Shown: piece by piece, positions 15,749 to 23,973 of the stretch
Position numbering within the stretch: position 1 is the first letter of the stretch
Layout: every line of letters starts with the position of its first letter
Assembly (NCBI RefSeq): GCF_049959315.1
Contig: NZ_CP188201.1
Length of the DNA: 64,000 bases
Origin: Serratia proteamaculans_D
Lineage (GTDB): Bacteria; Pseudomonadota; Gammaproteobacteria; Enterobacterales; Enterobacteriaceae
Direction: 5' to 3' (one strand)
Made by a program: the position numbers and the translations under genes
The notes under the pieces: generated by a model
What the model was told of the DNA's origin: nothing
The model's input: the letters and a program-made list of their open reading frames with translations, nothing else
Databases searched by the model: none

Positions 15749-16986
15749 CATTTACTCCCGAACTCGCCCGGGCTCAGTTTAGTGCGCTGACCCAGCGCTA
15801 TGATGACAAACCCGTTATCTTTTTCGATGGGCCTGGCGGTTCTCAGGTTTCGCAGGGCGTGCTGGAGAAAATGACTCACTATCTGGGTAAATATAATGCC
15901 AATCTGGGCGGTCATTATTTTTCCAGCCATAAAACAACCGAGGTGATGAGTAATGCGAGGGAATCGGTACGCACTTTCTTGAATGCGCCCTCGCCCGATA
16001 ATATCGTTTTTGGCATGAACATGACCTCGCTGACGTTCCACCTCAGCCGCATTATTAGTCGTGATTGGCAAGCCGGGGATGAGATCATCGTTACCGAGCT
16101 GGATCACTACGCCAATGTCTCCAGCTGGCAGCAGGCGGCAAATGACAAACAGGTCACCGTGCATCAAATCCCCCTGCAACAATCGGATTGTTCTTTGGAT
16201 ACCGCCCGACTGTGCGAAAAAATCACCGCCAAAACTCGCCTGGTCGCGGTCAGCTATGCATCGAATGTCACCGGCAGCATTGTCGATATTAAAGCTATCA
16301 CCGAAGCCGCCCACCGGGTCGGCGCTCAGGTTTACGTCGACGCAGTGCATTATGCCCCGCACAACCTGATCGATGTGCAGGCGCTGGGTTGCGACTTTCT
16401 GGTGTGTTCTGCCTATAAGTTCTTTGGCCCGCATATCGGCATGGCCTATATCGCGCCGCAATGGCTGCAACGGCTGCAACCCTATAAAGTCGAGCCAGCC
16501 ACCGACATCGGCCCAGGCCGCTTTGAGACCGGCACCCAAAGTTTCGAAGGGTTGGCCGGCATAACGGCAGCCATTGACTACCTGGCACAATGGGGCACGC
16601 CAGGCGCGCCTTTAAGACAGCGTTTGCAGGAAAGTTTTGCCGACTATCACCGTCATGAAGAGAACCTGTGCAGATACTTCCTGCAAGGCCTGCAGAACGT
16701 CGACGGCGTGCAGCTTTACGGTACCTCACAGGCAGACATTCACCGTCGCACTCCGACCTTTGCCCTGACCTTTAGCGGCCATGCACCCGAGGAAATTGCC
16801 CGTCGACTTGGCCGGCACAATATCTGCGCCGGCAGCGGACACTTCTATGCATTGGGGTTAATCCGGCGGTTGAACCTGCAGGACAGCGGCGGCGTGTTGC
16901 GCATAGGGATGATGCATTATAATACTCAGCAGGAAATCGACATGCTGTTTGAGGTGCTCGCCAGCGAACACTTGATCCATGCGTAA
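15745..16986 (+). CDS. Class V PLP-dependent enzyme, cysteine-desulfurase-like (VC1184 type)
   Basis: A 413-residue fold-type I PLP enzyme. The internal aldimine lysine is Lys225 (CSAYKFFGPH). Asp199 of VDAVHYAPH contacts the pyridine nitrogen. Cysteine desulfurases carry a catalytic Cys in a G-H-H-C loop; the matching loop here appears to be AGSGHFYALG, so the persulfide Cys is probably absent and another reaction (elimination, transamination or retro-aldol) is likely. It overlaps the dioxygenase by 4 bp. Hydroxylation followed by a PLP-dependent step is a plausible two-enzyme pathway, but the substrate is unknown. Confidence 0.82.
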   Translation: MTFTPELARAQFSALTQRYDDKPVIFFDGPGGSQVSQGVLEKMTHYLGKYNANLGGHYFSSHKTTEVMSNARESVRTFLNAPSPDNIVFGMNMTSLTFHLSRIISRDWQAGDEIIVTELDHYANVSSWQQAANDKQVTVHQIPLQQSDCSLDTARLCEKITAKTRLVAVSYASNVTGSIVDIKAITEAAHRVGAQVYVDAVHYAPHNLIDVQALGCDFLVCSAYKFFGPHIGMAYIAPQWLQRLQPYKVEPATDIGPGRFETGTQSFEGLAGITAAIDYLAQWGTPGAPLRQRLQESFADYHRHEENLCRYFLQGLQNVDGVQLYGTSQADIHRRTPTFALTFSGHAPEEIARRLGRHNICAGSGHFYALGLIRRLNLQDSGGVLRIGMMHYNTQQEIDMLFEVLASEHLIHA

Positions 16987-17070
16987 AGTCTATTGGTGGA
17001 AACGCCGAGTCGTGAGGACAGATATTGTCTATGGGATCGGAGTCACTTCATGACAGGGGCGCAATGCCCC

Positions 17071-17427
17071 TTATTCTTTGGGATAAGAAAATTCAGCAGT
17101 GACTAAATGTGACTCTAATTTCTCAGATTGAACATCGTACGCGAAGGTATACCGCTCTCCAGATGTAAACTTAAATCCGAACACAGGAAGACACTCCCCC
17201 TTCGGTACATAAACAGGCTTGTCATCAAAAATCTTGTGAAGAGAGTCGCTTTTATCGCTGTTGATTTGAATAGCAGTGATCCGTTCCTGTGGCTCCAGTG
17301 GCGACACCACACAAACATGATTGTCTTTGATAAATGCCGTTGTAGATTCTCGATCTACCATTCTATCTCCAGGCCCAGGACATCCCGTTAAGAGAAATAC
17401 GACAGCCAGTAACATTCTATTTTTCAT
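17071..17427 (-). CDS. Putative immunity-type periplasmic lipoprotein
   Basis: A 118-residue predicted lipoprotein. A short signal peptide ends in the lipobox LLTGC with acylated Cys16. The mature part is a small beta-rich domain (KPVYVPKGECLPVFGFKF) and resembles lipoproteins encoded beside type VI secretion effectors. It starts 2 bp after the HExxH effector-like gene and is preceded by AAGGGG. Protection of the cell against that effector is the natural reading, but it is inferred from pairing and location. Confidence 0.6.
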   Translation of the reverse strand: MKNRMLLAVVFLLTGCPGPGDRMVDRESTTAFIKDNHVCVVSPLEPQERITAIQINSDKSDSLHKIFDDKPVYVPKGECLPVFGFKFTSGERYTFAYDVQSEKLESHLVTAEFSYPKE

Positions 17428-17429
17428 GA

Positions 17430-17936
17430 TTAACGCCCCTTCCCTGTTACGATTTTCTGGTAAAGCGAGGGGACATCCTGCAACTTATCTACCCCCCTGT
17501 ACATCCCCATTCGCCCAGGTCTCTGATAGTAAGACCACTTACTGATCCCATAAACCAGCAGTAGCCAGTAATCAGCCAAAATAGAGGCTTGCTGTTCAAG
17601 CGAATAATCAGTGAGCTTGTTTTTATCCAGTCTGTAGGTATATTCAGCAGCCCAGCTAAAAGCCCCCCGCATTCTCACCCATTGCCCGTGTTGGTGTTGC
17701 CACACATGCCCCAGTTCATGGATGAAAACATATTTATCTTCGACGAAAACCGAGTTTGCGGAAAAGTCTTCTCTATACATCGGCTTTCTGTACCATAACT
17801 CCCCGTTGGGAGTCATCGCGTAGTTCTGTTTCTGTAGACCGAATGGTAAATAGCTGTCGCAATGAATCCAGACACGGCTATAAACTATCGAGTCACCGGA
17901 TCCCTTGCGAGCCATTGCAATCTCGCCCAACGTCAT
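17430..17936 (-). CDS. Orphan HExxH effector-like protein (Vgr/Rhs-associated family)
   Basis: A zincin-like protein with the metal-binding motif HELGHVWQHQHG (His73, Glu74, His77 from the ATG). The flanking signatures SYLPFGLQ, AMTPNGELWYR and SLEQQASILADYW match small proteins annotated as Vgr-related or type VI-associated putative metallopeptidases. The ATG at 17936 cuts off the usual N-terminal 'GTLR' strand. The same frame continues upstream, without ATG or GTG, to a CTG at 17972 that sits 7 nt after AGGAGG; a GTG at 17976 is out of frame. The gene may use a CTG start, or a frameshift may have damaged it. No vgrG, hcp or paar gene is nearby. Confidence 0.65.
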   Translation of the reverse strand: MTLGEIAMARKGSGDSIVYSRVWIHCDSYLPFGLQKQNYAMTPNGELWYRKPMYREDFSANSVFVEDKYVFIHELGHVWQHQHGQWVRMRGAFSWAAEYTYRLDKNKLTDYSLEQQASILADYWLLLVYGISKWSYYQRPGRMGMYRGVDKLQDVPSLYQKIVTGKGR

Positions 17937-17972
17937 CCGGCGTAATGTTCCTTCCTCAGCCTGTGCGCTCAG

Positions 17973-18337
17973 ACACTGTCCTCCTTGTCTGATTTATCTC
18001 AGGTTATCCAAGGTACATAAAATGTGCAACTAACGGATTTTGGACAATAAAGCCTTATTGCCCGTTGGTGGTAAGACAACGTGCGGAGCCGTCAGGCGAC
18101 TTCATTAGGGTGTGTCAGACAGTGAGACTTATCAGGATGACCATGTACCCGAAGGAGCGAGGCCGAACCACTAGCAGTGGCCTACATTTCGTGTGCAGGC
18201 ACGAACATCTGTTTAATTCCCTGTAACTTCATTGTTCAATCGTAGAACGATCACCGGCAACTTATGTTAAGTAAATTGTTGATGGAGAAAATATTTAGAC
18301 CAGGTACTGGCGGTGTTTTGCAACAAGGGGAGAGTTC
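17973..18337. other. Gene-free stretch between the effector gene and tRNA-Gly
   Basis: About 365 bp without a convincing ORF. It should contain the promoter of the effector/lipoprotein pair and the 3' flank of the tRNA. I found no vgrG remnant or repeated tRNA end that would mark an integrated element. Confidence 0.45.
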
Positions 18338-18411
18338 TGGAGCGGGTGAAGGGAATCGAACCCTCGTATGCAGCTTGGGAAGCTGCCGTTCTACCATTGA
18401 ACTACACCCGC
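18338..18411 (-). tRNA. glyU: tRNA-Gly (anticodon CCC)
   Basis: 74 nt including the encoded CCA end. Acceptor strand GCGGGTG pairs with CACCCGC, the anticodon loop reads CTTCCCAAG with anticodon CCC, and the T-arm contains GGTTCGATTCC. It decodes GGG codons. It is transcribed leftward, downstream of lysS on the same strand but separated from it by a terminator. Confidence 0.96.
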
Positions 18412-18528
18412 ATCGGTGTGCGGCTGTCATTATAACCGGTTATCCCTGTCGGGCAAGCGGAGATAACGCGTAACTGCTGGTGTTTTAAGCAGTTAGCGGT
18501 AATAGGCTCTATTCTCACTCATCAGACG

Positions 18529-18560
18529 AAAAAAAACCGGCACAGTCACCTATGCCGGTT
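18529..18560 (-). terminator. Rho-independent terminator of the prfB-lysS operon
   Basis: On the minus strand AACCGGCA pairs with TGCCGGTT and is followed by a run of T residues (18529-18534 as A on the plus strand). It lies about 20 bp after the lysS stop codon. Confidence 0.85.
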
Positions 18561-18579
18561 GATATTCATTACTGCGAAG

Positions 18580-20097
18580 TTATTTCTGCGGGCGCATTGC
18601 CGGGAACAGGATCACGTCGCGAATGGTGTGGCTGTTGGTGAACAGCATCACCATACGGTCGATACCGATGCCCAGACCTGCGGTTGGTGGCAGACCGTGC
18701 TCCAGCGCGGTAACGTAGTCTTCGTCGTAGAACATCGCTTCGTCATCACCTGCGTCTTTCGCATTAGCCTGGTCGGCAAAACGCTGCGCCTGGTCTTCTG
18801 CGTCATTCAGCTCGGAGAAGCCGTTGCCGATTTCACGGCCGCCGATGAAGAACTCGAAGCGGTCAGTGATTTCCGGGTTAACGTCGCTACGGCGCGCCAG
18901 CGGCGAAACTTCTGCCGGGTATTCAGTGATGAAGGTCGGCTGAATCAGATGGCTCTCCGCCACTTCTTCGAAGATCTCGGTCACTACACGGCCCAGACCC
19001 CAGCTCTTCTCAACCTTGATGCCGATGGATTCAGCGATAGCCACCGCTTTACCCATATCAGCCAGGTCAGCCAAATCGGTTTCCGGACGGTATTTCTTGA
19101 TCGCCTCGGTCATGGTCAGCTTCACGAATGGCTTGCCGAAGTCGAACACTTCATCACCGTACTGCACCTGAGTATTGCCCAGCACGTTCTGGGTCAGGGT
19201 ACGGAACAGCGACTCGGTCAGTTCGATCAGATCCTTGTAATCCGCGTAAGCCATATAGAGTTCCATCATGGTGAACTCTGGGTTATGACGCGGAGAAACG
19301 CCTTCGTTACGGAAGTTACGGTTGATTTCGAATACGCGTTCAAAACCACCGACCACCAGACGCTTCAGGTACAGCTCTGGAGCAATACGCAGGTACATAT
19401 CGATGTCCAGCGCATTGTGGTGAGTCACGAATGGACGAGCAGAAGCCCCGCCCGGGATCACCTGCATCATAGGGGTTTCGACTTCCATGAAGCCGCGTTC
19501 CACCATGAAGTTACGCATAGCCGCCATGATCTGAGAACGCACCTGGAAGGTCTTGCGCGACTCGTCGTTGGCAATCAGATCCAGGTAACGCTGACGATAG
19601 CGGGTTTCCTGATCGGCCAGGCCGTGGAACTTGTCCGGCAGCGGGCGCAGTGCCTTGGTCAGCAGGCGCAGTTCGGTGCAGTGGATGGACAGCTCACCGG
19701 TCTTGGTTTTGAACAGCTTGCCGCGTGCGCCAAGGATGTCACCCAGGTCCCACTTCTTGAATTCTTCGTTGTAAACGCCTTCCGCCAGATCGTCGCGTGC
19801 GACGTACAACTGGATGCGGCCACCAACGTCCTGCAGCGTGACAAAGGATGCCTTGCCCATGATACGGCGGGTCATCATACGGCCGGCAACGGTGACTTCT
19901 ACACCCAGTGCTTCCAGCTCTTCGTTGTCTTTATCGCCGTACGCAGCGTGCAGCTTGTCGGACGTGGTGTCGCGACGGAAATCATTCGGGAACGCAATGC
20001 CGTTCTCGCGCAGCGCAGCCAGTTTTTCACGGCGTGACTGCAACTCGTTATTGAGATCCAGCGCCTGTTCGGCGCCTTGTGGTTGTTGCTCAGACAT
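18580..20097 (-). CDS. lysS: Lysyl-tRNA synthetase (class II)
   Basis: A 505-residue cytoplasmic enzyme that charges tRNA-Lys. The N-terminal OB-fold anticodon-binding domain (about 60-150; VTVAGRMMTRRIMGKASFV) is followed by the class II catalytic core with motif 1, motif 2 (FRNEGVSPRHNPEF) and motif 3 (GLGIGIDRMVML). Length equals the E. coli enzyme. It follows prfB by 9 bp on the same strand, the conserved prfB-lysS operon. Confidence 0.98.
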   Translation of the reverse strand: MSEQQPQGAEQALDLNNELQSRREKLAALRENGIAFPNDFRRDTTSDKLHAAYGDKDNEELEALGVEVTVAGRMMTRRIMGKASFVTLQDVGGRIQLYVARDDLAEGVYNEEFKKWDLGDILGARGKLFKTKTGELSIHCTELRLLTKALRPLPDKFHGLADQETRYRQRYLDLIANDESRKTFQVRSQIMAAMRNFMVERGFMEVETPMMQVIPGGASARPFVTHHNALDIDMYLRIAPELYLKRLVVGGFERVFEINRNFRNEGVSPRHNPEFTMMELYMAYADYKDLIELTESLFRTLTQNVLGNTQVQYGDEVFDFGKPFVKLTMTEAIKKYRPETDLADLADMGKAVAIAESIGIKVEKSWGLGRVVTEIFEEVAESHLIQPTFITEYPAEVSPLARRSDVNPEITDRFEFFIGGREIGNGFSELNDAEDQAQRFADQANAKDAGDDEAMFYDEDYVTALEHGLPPTAGLGIGIDRMVMLFTNSHTIRDVILFPAMRPQK

Positions 20098-20106
20098 TTC
20101 TGTTCC

Positions 20107-21205
20107 TTATAACCCGGCTTTCAAACTTGCCTCAATGAATTTATCCAGGTCGCCATCTAATACGGCCTGCGTGTTGCGCGTTTCAACGTTAGTGCGCAAA
20201 TCCTTGATTCGGGCGTCATCCAGCACGTAAGAGCGGATTTGGCTGCCCCAACCGATATCGGACTTGTTGTCTTCCATCATCTGTTTATCAGCATTTTTCT
20301 TTTGCATCTCAAACTCGTACAGCTTGGCTCGCAGCTGTTTAAACGCTTGATCCTTGTTCTTATGCTGAGAACGGTCGTTCTGACACTGCACTACGATGTT
20401 GGTCGGCAAGTGGGTAATACGTACCGCCGACTCGGTTTTGTTCACGTGCTGACCACCCGCACCCGAGGCGCGGTAAACGTCGATTCGCAGGTCCGCCGGG
20501 TTGATGTCGATATCAATATCGTCGTCCACTTCCGGGTAGATAAACACCGAACTGAACGAGGTATGACGACGACCGCCGGAGTCGAACGGGCTCTTGCGCA
20601 CCAGGCGATGCACGCCGGTTTCAGTACGCAACCAGCCGAACGCGTAATCGCCAATGATCTTGATGGTGGCAGACTTCAACCCTGCCACGTCGCCGTCGGA
20701 CTCTTCAATCACTTCGGTCTTGAAGCCCTTGGCCTCGGCCCAGCGCAGGTACATGCGCAGCAACATGCTGGCCCAGTCCTGTGCTTCGGTGCCGCCGGAA
20801 CCCGCCTGGATATCCAGGTAGCAATCAGCACTGTCATATTCACCAGAGAACATACGACGGAATTCTAATTGTTCCAGCTTGGCAGACAGTTGATCAAGCT
20901 CAACGACGGCTTCGTTAAAGGTTTCTTCATCGTCGGCTTCAATCGCCAATTCCAGCAGGCCAGAGACGTCTTCGCCCCCCTGTTCCAGCTGATCGATGGT
21001 TTCAACGATGGCTTCAAGCGCTGCGCGCTCTTTACCCAGCGCCTGTGCGCGCTCGGGTTCGTTCCAAACGTCAGGTTGTTCCAGCTCTGCGTTAACTTCT
21101 TCTAGGCGTTCTTTCTTGGCATCATAGTCAAAGATACCCCCTAAGAACGGCAGTCCGCACGGACAGGTCCTGAATTCGGTTTTTTACCGGGTTAATTTCA
21201 AACAT
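20107..21205 (-). CDS. prfB: Peptide chain release factor RF2, made by programmed +1 frameshift
   Basis: RF2 releases peptides at UGA and UAA. The frame opens at ATG 21205 and reads 25 codons (MFEINPVKNRIQDLSVRTAV...) to an in-frame TGA at 21130-21128. A +1 shift at CTT-TGA-C then gives a 340-residue second part (GAC at 21129 to the stop at 20107), 365 residues in total, the normal RF2 length. The peptidyl-tRNA hydrolysis motif GGQHVNK is present (RASGAGGQHVNKTESAVRIT). The tripeptide anticodon region and the shift site are as in E. coli, so RF2 controls its own synthesis. It is co-transcribed with lysS. Confidence 0.97.
21127..21142 (-). promoter_or_regulatory. prfB programmed +1 frameshift site
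   Basis: On the minus strand an internal Shine-Dalgarno-like AGGGGG (21142-21137) lies 3 nt before CTT-TGA-C. This is the classic arrangement: the ribosome pauses at UGA when RF2 is scarce and slips forward by one base. Confidence 0.95.
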
Positions 21206-21395
21206 GTTTTTTGCGTTCTTTTACGTTGATGTCGTCGATGGCGAAATGCCATTGGAACCGGTAATTCTAGCGGATCCAGGCGTCAGTTTATAGCCGGTTG
21301 GTTAGTTTTTGTGGGGTTCTCGTTTAGCGTCCGAACAACGTGCCTGGTCAGGATTCTATTGGTGGGCAAAAGCAGCCCTTTAAGCTGTTCAAACA

Positions 21396-21425
21396 TTGAG
21401 CATAACAGTCATAAAGACTATAGTC
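21396..21425 (+). promoter_or_regulatory. Promoter and palindromic operator of the toxin-antitoxin operon
   Basis: TTGAGC (21396-21401), a 17-bp spacer and TATAGT (21419-21424) form a good sigma-70 promoter. The perfect palindrome GACTATAGTC (21416-21425) covers the -10 box, the expected place for autorepression by the antitoxin or the toxin-antitoxin complex. Confidence 0.65.
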
Positions 21426-21460
21426 ATGATGACCACTCAACAGGGATAGAGGGATTCAAT

Positions 21461-21847
21461 ATGGATATTTTCGTCACCGATGATTTTGATAAATTTATGA
21501 GAAAAAACCGCATATTTGACCAACGGATATGTGTAGCAGCCCAAGAGATCATGCATGGCAGACATGACGGTGATTTGGGCGGAGGAGTGTTCAAGAAACG
21601 TATCCCGCTCAACCAAGGTAAACGCGGTGGCGCACGTTCGGTGGTAGCATTTAAAAAAGGTCATCATCAATACTTTGTTGATGGATGGCTTAAAAATACG
21701 GTGAAACAAACCGGTGCCAAAGAAATTAGTGATGACGAACTGGCAACCTACCGAGAGCTCGCCGGTGACTTTCTTGCCATGTCGCCGGAGATTATTCAGC
21801 GGGCAATAGATAGCGGCTATTTGCGAGAGGTAAAATGCAATGACTGA
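21461..21847 (+). CDS. RelE/HigB-like toxin of a type II toxin-antitoxin system
   Basis: A 128-residue RelE/ParE-superfamily toxin of the PF06296 type (MDIFVTDDFDKFMRKNRIFD, then GVFKKRIPLNQGKRGGARSV and the C-terminal strand FVDGW). Such proteins are usually ribosome-dependent mRNA endonucleases. A longer frame from 21311 is probably not used; the conserved domain starts at 21461. Toxin precedes antitoxin (the higBA order) and overlaps it by 8 bp. The pair is inserted between prfB and recJ, which adjoin in related genomes. Confidence 0.82.
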   Translation: MDIFVTDDFDKFMRKNRIFDQRICVAAQEIMHGRHDGDLGGGVFKKRIPLNQGKRGGARSVVAFKKGHHQYFVDGWLKNTVKQTGAKEISDDELATYRELAGDFLAMSPEIIQRAIDSGYLREVKCND

Positions 21848-22187
21848 TAACCGTCTGCTCAGACTACAAAAAATGGCACAGCGATTTAACGCAATCGGCG
21901 CTGTATCCGATGAAACCGTCCGCAATATTGAGGCTCGTGTGCAAGAAAGAGAGAAAAATGTCCGCAGCGAGCAGGCCAAGATTATGGACGGCGAACGTAT
22001 CAAAATGCTGCGCGAAAGATTGGGGTTGAGTCAGGCAGATCTGGCCGCTGTGGTCAATATGTCGACTACCAGCGTGCAAAAATGGGAACGCAATGCCGTT
22101 AAGCCTCAGGGTTCTGCACTAAGAATGCTGGAAATTATCGAACAGAAAGGGGTGGCCAGCGTCATCATTTCGCCACTGGAGCGGTAG
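21840..22187 (+). CDS. HigA/NadS-like XRE-family antitoxin
   Basis: A 115-residue protein whose C-terminal half (about 50-105) is an XRE/Cro helix-turn-helix: IKMLRERLGLSQADLAAVVN followed by MSTTSVQKWERNAVKP. The N-terminal half is helical and charged, suited to covering the toxin. It overlaps the toxin gene by 8 bp and would bind the palindrome at the operon promoter. A strong hairpin follows the stop. Confidence 0.85.
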   Translation: MTDNRLLRLQKMAQRFNAIGAVSDETVRNIEARVQEREKNVRSEQAKIMDGERIKMLRERLGLSQADLAAVVNMSTTSVQKWERNAVKPQGSALRMLEIIEQKGVASVIISPLER

Positions 22188-22188
22188 C

Positions 22189-22222
22189 AGACAGGTACCT
22201 GTGACCCCACAAGTACCTGTCT
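22189..22222. terminator. Bidirectional hairpin between antitoxin and recJ
   Basis: AGACAGGTAC (22189-22198) pairs with GTACCTGTCT (22213-22222). Three more inner pairs (TGT/ACA) follow after one mismatch. It lies between two converging genes, 2 bp after the antitoxin stop, and has no strong T-tract. Confidence 0.6.
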
Positions 22223-22233
22223 CCAGCCACAAA

Positions 22234-23967
22234 TCAACGCGGCCAGAGGTGCTGGATCAGTAACTGCACGTTGCGGTTGCCACGGAACTCGTTGACGTCG
22301 AGCTTGTAGGCCAGTTCTACTTCGCGCACGCTGCTGTCGGGCCACAGGGTGGTGTCGACATTGAAAGCGATACCGTCCAGCAGTGGGCCGCCGCCAAGCG
22401 GTTCCACCATCAGTTTCAGGTGTTTCTCGCCCACCAGCCGCTGCTGCAGGATACGGAAGGTACCGTCGAAGGTCGGTTCAGGGAACGCCTGGCCCCAGGG
22501 GCCTCCTTCGCGCAACAGCTCCGCCGTTTCCAGCGAAAGTTCCTGCATCGCCAGTTCGCCGTCAGACCAAATCACCCCTTCCAGCATCGCCGGATCGAGC
22601 CATTCGCCCACCAGATCGCCAAAGCGCTGGCGGAACTCGTCGAATTTGCCCTCTTCCAGCGACAGCCCGGCCGCCATGGCATGGCCACCGAACTTCATCA
22701 TCAGCCCCGGATTCAGCGTATCCAACCGCTCCAGCGCATCGCGCATGTGCAGACCGGCTATCGAACGCCCGGAACCTTTAAGAATGCCCTCACCTGCCGG
22801 GGCAAAGGCGATCACCGGGCGATGAAAGCGCTCCTTGATACGTGAAGCCAAAATCCCCACCACACCCTGATGCCATTCCGGATGATACATCGCCAGCCCA
22901 TATGGCAAGGCGGTGCTGCTGCGCTCGAGTTCGTCACACAGCTGCAGAGCTTCAACCTGCATGCCCTGTTCAATCTCACGCCGGGTCAGATTGAGCGCAT
23001 CAAGATCGTTAGCCAACATACGCGCCTGCCCGATGTCATCACTTAACAACAACGCCACGCCGATCGACATATCATCCAGTCGTCCGGCGGCATTGAGCCG
23101 TGGCCCCAGTGCAAAGCCGAGATCGTTGGCTGCCAACTGACGAGCATCACGATTGGCCACTTCCAACAGCGCCTTAATGCCCGGCCGACATTTGCCGGCC
23201 CGGATGCGGTTCAGGCCCTGGTACACCAGAATGCGGTTGTTGGCATCGAGCGGTACTACGTCGGCCACCGTACCCAGCGCGACCAGATCCAGCAGTTCTG
23301 CCAGATTCGGCATCGCCAGCGCACGTTGTTCGAACCAGCCGCTGTCACGCAGGCGGGCACGCAACGCCAGCATCAGATAGAAAGCCACGCCGACACCGGC
23401 CAGGGATTTGGAAGGAAACTCACAACCACGCAGGTTCGGGTTGACGATCGCTTCCGCCGCCGGCAGGGTTTCCCCCGGCAGGTGGTGGTCGGTCACCAGC
23501 ACCTGCATGCCTTTGGCGTGGGCCACATCCACTCCCGCGTGGGAAGAGATGCCGTTGTCCACCGTCAGGATCAATTCCGCACCGCGCGTTGCTGCCTGCT
23601 CGACCACTTCGGGGCTCAGGCCGTAGCCGTCCTCAAAGCGGTTCGGTACCAGATAGTCGACCGCGCTGCCGCCCATACTGCGCAGCGCCAGCACCGTCAA
23701 CGCGGTACTGGTGGCACCATCGGCGTCGAAATCGCCCACCACCATGATGCGGCGATGTTCGGCCAGCGCCTGTTGCAGAATGCCAACGGCGGTGTCAATG
23801 CCATCCAGCTGCTGCCATGGCAGCATGCCTTTAACGCTGCGTTCCAATTCCTGCTCAGCCTGAACGCCACGCAGCGCATATAAACGGCGCAATAGCGGGT
23901 GCAGGCTGGCTGGCAGATGGCTGTCGTCCGCCGCCGCACGGCGGCGTAGTTGTGTTTTGATGCTCAC
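22234..23967 (-). CDS. recJ: Single-stranded-DNA-specific 5'-3' exonuclease RecJ
   Basis: 577 residues, normal RecJ length. DHH phosphoesterase motifs near the N-terminus bind Mn/Mg: VVGDFDADGATSTAL, LTVDNGI and VTDHHLPGE. The DHHA1 domain with GSGRSIAGLHMRD and GGHAMAAGLSL follows. RecJ degrades 5'-ended single strands in RecF-pathway recombination, mismatch repair and base-excision repair. It is downstream of dsbC by 6 bp and of xerD, forming the conserved xerD-dsbC-recJ operon. Confidence 0.97.
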   Translation of the reverse strand: MSIKTQLRRRAAADDSHLPASLHPLLRRLYALRGVQAEQELERSVKGMLPWQQLDGIDTAVGILQQALAEHRRIMVVGDFDADGATSTALTVLALRSMGGSAVDYLVPNRFEDGYGLSPEVVEQAATRGAELILTVDNGISSHAGVDVAHAKGMQVLVTDHHLPGETLPAAEAIVNPNLRGCEFPSKSLAGVGVAFYLMLALRARLRDSGWFEQRALAMPNLAELLDLVALGTVADVVPLDANNRILVYQGLNRIRAGKCRPGIKALLEVANRDARQLAANDLGFALGPRLNAAGRLDDMSIGVALLLSDDIGQARMLANDLDALNLTRREIEQGMQVEALQLCDELERSSTALPYGLAMYHPEWHQGVVGILASRIKERFHRPVIAFAPAGEGILKGSGRSIAGLHMRDALERLDTLNPGLMMKFGGHAMAAGLSLEEGKFDEFRQRFGDLVGEWLDPAMLEGVIWSDGELAMQELSLETAELLREGGPWGQAFPEPTFDGTFRILQQRLVGEKHLKLMVEPLGGGPLLDGIAFNVDTTLWPDSSVREVELAYKLDVNEFRGNRNVQLLIQHLWPR

Positions 23968-23973
23968 CGGCGA

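Noticed and set aside
17000..18411. Genomic island integrated at tRNA-Gly
   Set aside because: No integrase gene and no repeated tRNA 3' end were found in the flank, so integration cannot be supported.
18559..20037. 492-codon plus-strand ORF opposite lysS
   Set aside because: It is the antisense shadow of the highly conserved lysS gene; the composition (His, Gln, Val rich) is typical of a reverse frame.
22383..23883. Several plus-strand ORFs opposite recJ
   Set aside because: All are shadows of recJ in GC-rich DNA; none has a domain or ribosome-binding site.
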